64,000 nt of DNA, from assembly GCA_045604965.1 (NCBI GenBank), contig JAZUPB010000059.1, positions 1 to 64,000 on the forward strand. Direction: 5' to 3'. Below, piece after piece: positions 62,201 to 64,000 of this stretch. Made by a program: the position numbers and the translations under genes. Numbering within the stretch: position 1 is the first letter of the stretch; each line of letters opens with the position of its first letter. Source of the DNA: JAISGQ01 sp045604965 (GTDB taxonomy: Bacteria > Bacillota > Clostridia > Oscillospirales > Acutalibacteraceae). The notes beneath the pieces are model-generated. The model searched no databases, was not told where the DNA came from, and saw nothing but the letters and a program-made list of their open reading frames with translations.

Positions 62201-64000
62201 TTCAACGATACTCACAAGGTATCCCTCCAGATCGGTGCTCAGTATGGCATCGTCGAGACTGCAACAGGTGCAAGCTATGAGTTTGATACCACAGTTGCAG
62301 ACACCACCTACGGTCAGATCGTAGTTGGCGGCGTAAACAACACAGGTATCCTCTTCACTCTCGGCACAGAGGGTCAGAAGGTCAACGTATATAATAAGAA
62401 CAGAACTGCTAAGATCTCTGTCAACAAGGCTGTCACCGGCGGCGAGATCAACGGAGATGAATTCACCTTCGTTCTCCAGCAGAAGGTCGGTTCCACATAT
62501 GTTGACGTTTCCACCGCTACTATCAAGGGCGGCGAGAGTGCAATCTTCACTGAGAATTCCAATTATCCCTTCTATCTCGGCAACGAGTACAGAATCGTAG
62601 AAAAGAATCTCGGCACACGTTATGAGATCGCTGAGATCGTTGGTGCAGATACCAATGACCTGAGCAAGCTTACAGGCGAATTCGTCCTCAACGGCAACAG
62701 AGACATCACCTTCGTCAATGCTGTTAAGCAGGGCAGCCTGAATGTTAAGAAGATCCTTAACGACAAGTACGACAGCAACGCTAAGTTCACTGTCATCGTA
62801 AGAAATGCAGACACCAAGGCAACCCTTGCATCCGCAACACTCGGCGGCGGCGAGACCCTTACTGTTGACAACATTCCTTACGGAACTAAGGTAGAAGTTA
62901 CCGAAGTATACAACGATGCAGTTTACACCTCCACCGCAGCAGGTGTTGACGCTAACAACATCGTAGTTATCGGTGAGGAGAACGCAACCGTTACCTTCAC
63001 CAATACAAGAAAGCTCGCTTCCATCAACGTCAAGAAGGCACTGCCTGAGGGTGGCGCTGAGCTCGGTAAGACCTTCTCTATGAAGCTCGAGATCCTCAAG
63101 GACGGCGTATGGACTGAGGTTGAATCCTTCAAGCTTAAGGCTGACGAGACAAAGACCATCTCCGGTCTCTTCGTCGGAGCAACCTACAGAGTAGTAGAGA
63201 CCGACACCACCGAGTCCTTCGCATACAGCAGCTGGACCGATGGAAACGCAATCTACGTAGAGCCTGACATTCAGGGCGCATCCTTTAAGCTCGAAGGCGA
63301 CAAGGATGTCACCATCAACAACACCCTTAAGACCGCTAAGCTGACCATCGGCAAGACCATCGCAGTCGGCGGACAGTGGGAAAAGGGCGAAGAGTTCACA
63401 TTCGTGATTGAGAAGTTCGAGAACGGTGCTTGGGCAGAGTTCGAGACCGTAACTCTCACCTATGAGAACAGAACCTGGACCAGCGAACAGCTGGCAGTTG
63501 GCGAGAAGTACCGTGTAACCGAGACTAACATCGGCTACCGCTATGAGCTCGACAAGGTTGACGGTGCAGATACCGTAGACCTCACCGCTAAGAGCGCAGA
63601 GGTTGTTATCGATGAAACCGGCAACACCCTCCTCTTCACCAACAAGGTTAAGCTTGGTGCACTTGCAGTCAAGAAGCTTCTTGACGATGCTCTTGAGCCG
63701 GATGCAACCTTCGATTTCGTTGCAACCGACAACAAGACCGGCAAGACCATCGCAACCTTCACTCTCGGACACAATCAGGTATTCAAGCTTGAGAATCTGC
63801 CCTTCGGTACCGAAGTAAAGATCAAGGAGCTTGGTGCTGAGCATTATGAGACTGTTGTTCTCGGTGTAGTTTCCAAGGAAACCATCGTTAAGGTCGACAC
63901 TCTCAACGAGACAATCGAGTTTGAGAACCCCAGAAAGACCGCTTCCCTCACAGTTGACAAGGCACTTGCAGCCGGATCCAACGACCTCGGCGAGGCATTC
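56252..64000 (+). CDS. giant surface protein, choice-of-anchor-A-like domain plus Cna-B repeats (3' end beyond window)
   Basis: At least 2583 residues without a stop; the C-terminus is not seen. ATG 56252 follows AAGGGGG. A signal peptide (1-36, ending MTAFA) leads into an N-terminal domain (about 45-345; VFNDMTQNGADSEGRAIIGG) resembling choice-of-anchor A/collagen-binding-type adhesins. From about residue 349 at least 22 Cna-B/pilin-type domains of about 100-106 aa follow. Each begins with a Lys-containing strand (SITVSKVV), carries a YRVVE-type Glu and ends in FTN. Lys, Glu and Asn in these positions form intramolecular isopeptide bonds in Cna-B and pilin domains, so a rigid protease-resistant stalk is predicted. 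The protein is probably exported and wall-attached; the anchor is out of view. Confidence 0.85.
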   Translation, partial: MKGYHEGRRKNKFFMGLISIVLCFSIIGASTMTAFAATPVEESRDTTPKLTFNGVDSIAEDELCLIVFNDMTQNGADSEGRAIIGGDLVVEGGWSASISHSYPNEYVLMVGGNISGGNIDGGGCIAIGGGAYSETLINVSGNCSHGGTDAVHVDNSGWIENYITKAEQAFTAASAQYANLPADGTALRGGWNQHWDLIANPNHVEGEPHVFYVDGSAPLSEIAFYGDFGSDPIVINVSGSNVQFTGGNGVMVSGNSLNAWDNATQTNISAPGANIDVEYIKANTVWNIYEAEAVEIKYQAVQGSLLAPYATVTGTQGHVNGSTVVRNMVGAGGFEYHTGNFFKNPFSAALEVTKVVNGTADSAAEKEFRFQLQKADGTLVKEFTLEAGKTWRFSEFEENVTYKVVELDSSELYTFNKAEATGSVDSIKGKTVTFTATDGSSRHITFYNDAVEVVKEGSITVKKNLDDAVDPNAEFVFNLEYYDGGWQKVDSVKLSDGKTHTFSKLPLGTYRVTEDVDSGKYTTSVVTTVNADAVVASSQEITLNESLLDQSVTFTNTRNYGSINVSKLVNGTDAQDSFTFRLYKEENGSWVPAGVDDITVTAGSSASFNGLPYGVTYAVAELNSANYSFASVVGGTNESLTIDGNPAVKVVVGTNASIAFTNTLKTGNLTVTKTVSGTGNAGDTFSFTLQKKNGTSWSTVETFTLKAGETKNFTGLTANTTYRVYEATIGEIYDRGAITGADSIEDDIYAIFTLGADENRTVAFTNVVKPGSITVSKVVNDNFDNAQKSFAFTLYESADNGTNWNAVETFTLAAGENKTFSDLDTEKLYKVVESEYANYNTTVKVGSASVNGTDTGSFKISPNADLSVVYTNNRKTADLTVKKEINGTPFSANDSFTFRLFKQSGNSWVSAGAEDITVKANGTAKFTGLAYGVTYAVAELNNAEYTFTSVTGGSAVTVNGMSGASVAVDGAETLTFTNTPIPKIGGFTVTKSVSGYGIASDKFTFKVEKKNGDKWAEVETFTLTAGASKTFSDLTAGDVYRISETSAPDSYKLANVAGADSVINGVATITIVDKSCPSIVFTNEVKTGSIKVTKTLNDKFDNAAASFSFTAYESTDGKTWTAIETFTLAGGEYKTISGLDVTKSYKVVEADYSATYETTVKVGSKETAALDSGSFTLTADSATAVAFTNTRKTASLTVKKAMDGQAYDGDTFKFRLYKQVGSEWVEAGVDDVTVKPNGSATFENLAYGNTYAVVELAAEEYTLVSVTGANVTVDGASGSKFVVNGDAEVTFTNKPIPRLGGFTVTKQLTGGNAADEFGFTVQKKEGSSWVDFDSFTLRAGDSKIYTDLVEGETYRIYESETGAIYELASITGANSVEGDRYAIVNIVEDKNPAVAFVNKVKQGTITVSKTLTDEALSGTSTFKFELQKLVGSSYQKVEVKELSVGHGASATVTFENLPYNETYRVVELGAENYDTTTVFEGAATEGKTSAGIALDGDETVAFQNVKKVVLSVKKEIADGDTDLGKTFTFVIERKIGNTWKTIETVTLMASDSAAEFEVETGTYRVLEMVGTEGYTYVGTTVSGGAANVAETNANLDGVNYNGAQFVLSANAAAVVENRTVKGNIVLSKIVSDTVTPEKEFTFTLQQLVNGAWEDVLKADGAPVTVVLKHSEAVDLNQVATLEYGSVYRVVETVDNAIYETTVVTNGTNSNGAASGAITIGAKEASVAFTNTRRNAQLKIVKALTAESSDLGESFEISVYKYTEADGWKLLTAAEDGVDGTFTIKAGANNGKYISLPVGASYKIVETKTGKSYNFESFSDNVSANNTIKLMSDAEVVVYNAIKTGKLVVKKTLNDDITPDAVFTFNVTDSNGKVVASSTITGGESFTVENLPYGETYTVTEVVNSEVYETSVTINAKTEEGISGTVTIDSAEANIAFENTRREGEVVIQKLLSEGSNEFDEKFSFTLYRLTDNGWTEIEKFNLGFNDTHKVSLQIGAQYGIVETATGASYEFDTTVADTTYGQIVVGGVNNTGILFTLGTEGQKVNVYNKNRTAKISVNKAVTGGEINGDEFTFVLQQKVGSTYVDVSTATIKGGESAIFTENSNYPFYLGNEYRIVEKNLGTRYEIAEIVGADTNDLSKLTGEFVLNGNRDITFVNAVKQGSLNVKKILNDKYDSNAKFTVIVRNADTKATLASATLGGGETLTVDNIPYGTKVEVTEVYNDAVYTSTAAGVDANNIVVIGEENATVTFTNTRKLASINVKKALPEGGAELGKTFSMKLEILKDGVWTEVESFKLKADETKTISGLFVGATYRVVETDTTESFAYSSWTDGNAIYVEPDIQGASFKLEGDKDVTINNTLKTAKLTIGKTIAVGGQWEKGEEFTFVIEKFENGAWAEFETVTLTYENRTWTSEQLAVGEKYRVTETNIGYRYELDKVDGADTVDLTAKSAEVVIDETGNTLLFTNKVKLGALAVKKLLDDALEPDATFDFVATDNKTGKTIATFTLGHNQVFKLENLPFGTEVKIKELGAEHYETVVLGVVSKETIVKVDTLNETIEFENPRKTASLTVDKALAAGSNDLGEAF
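57295..64000 (+). repeat. tandem Cna-B domain array with higher-order period
   Basis: At least 22 units of about 315 bp; the last is cut by the window end. In the middle of the array the openings follow a cycle of three types (GSITVSK, ASLTVKK, GGFTVTK), giving a super-period of about 945 bp: GS(I/T) modules recur near 58560, 59510 and 60450. Confidence 0.85.

Noticed and set aside
56306..63844. Very long minus-strand open frames (481, 1166 and 621 codons) across the giant gene
   Set aside because: They are antisense to a continuous plus-strand frame with signal peptide, SD, promoter and recognisable Cna-B repeats. Strong codon bias in the repeats removes stops on the other strand. Their translations are Cys/Gly/Val-rich and match no family.

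Overview
The window looks like low-to-mid GC Firmicutes (Clostridia) DNA, but with two different backgrounds. From 1 to about 26.9 kb the genes are AT-rich, rich in AAA, TTA and ATA codons, and dominated by accessory functions of the kind seen in gut Lachnospiraceae. From about 27.0 kb to the end the DNA is more GC-rich, favours AAG, CTC/CTT, GGC and ATC codons, and carries housekeeping genes in an arrangement typical of Ruminococcus-like Oscillospiraceae. The join (about 26.88-27.04 kb) has no recognisable integrase, attachment site or IS. It could be a transferred island or an assembly chimera. No rRNA, tRNA, CRISPR array or intact transposase gene was found.

Left part. 1-8 kb: a leftward operon from one extended -10 promoter encodes a small membrane protein, a 1358-aa von Willebrand A protein, a 634-aa secreted/membrane protein, a GH113-type mannan hydrolase and the start of a GH2 enzyme. 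8.2-11.3 kb: a rightward MscS channel and a BspA-type leucine-rich-repeat protein. 11.3-15.3 kb: an EAL phosphodiesterase with a degenerate GGDEF domain, an SCP2-like protein, a sugar O-acetyltransferase and a zinc-ribbon membrane protein. 15.4-18.0 kb: small accessory genes, including an XRE regulator beside a possible barnase/LPD3-type protein, a gene with a damaged 5' end, and a three-gene cassette ending in a 40-aa Cys-rich protein. 18.2-22.2 kb: a membrane-anchored surface protein, a secreted transglutaminase-like protein, a GH43 glycosidase and a GNAT acetyltransferase. 22.3-24.9 kb: a broken DUF3800 gene preceded by a compact structured RNA that ends in its own terminator, a small coiled-coil/HTH protein, an AraC-GyrI regulator, and a second structured-RNA candidate whose terminator nearly duplicates the one behind DUF3800. 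24.9-26.8 kb: a small unknown gene and an isochorismatase-HxlR-isochorismatase operon with a perfect palindrome upstream.

Right part. 27-30.4 kb: a DUF6273 lipoprotein, an Ala/Glu coiled-coil protein, and a membrane protein with an 18-bp minisatellite. 30.4-40.5 kb: secA, hflX, two membrane proteins, rsmA, a dCMP-deaminase-type enzyme, and a divergent XRE/53-aa gene pair with twin 21-bp operators. 40.6-46.2 kb: a complete rnfCDGEAB operon for the ion-translocating ferredoxin:NAD oxidoreductase. RnfE has a long N-terminal extension and RnfG an unusual Ala/Ser/Thr/Asp insert. 46.5-55.7 kb: ychF, argS with its DUF1934 partner, murI, ddl, a degenerate HD protein, corA and trmL. 56.25-64 kb: one rightward open frame of at least 2583 codons for a secreted surface protein, with a signal peptide, a choice-of-anchor-A-like domain and at least 22 Cna-B/pilin-type repeats that probably form internal isopeptide bonds. 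It runs off the window. Its 5' leader contains mutually exclusive stems.

Strong sigma-A promoters (TTGNNN, 16-18 nt, TATAAT-like) and intrinsic terminators bound most of the units. Where the first in-frame start had no ribosome binding site, starts were moved to the start codon that follows a Shine-Dalgarno (SD) sequence.
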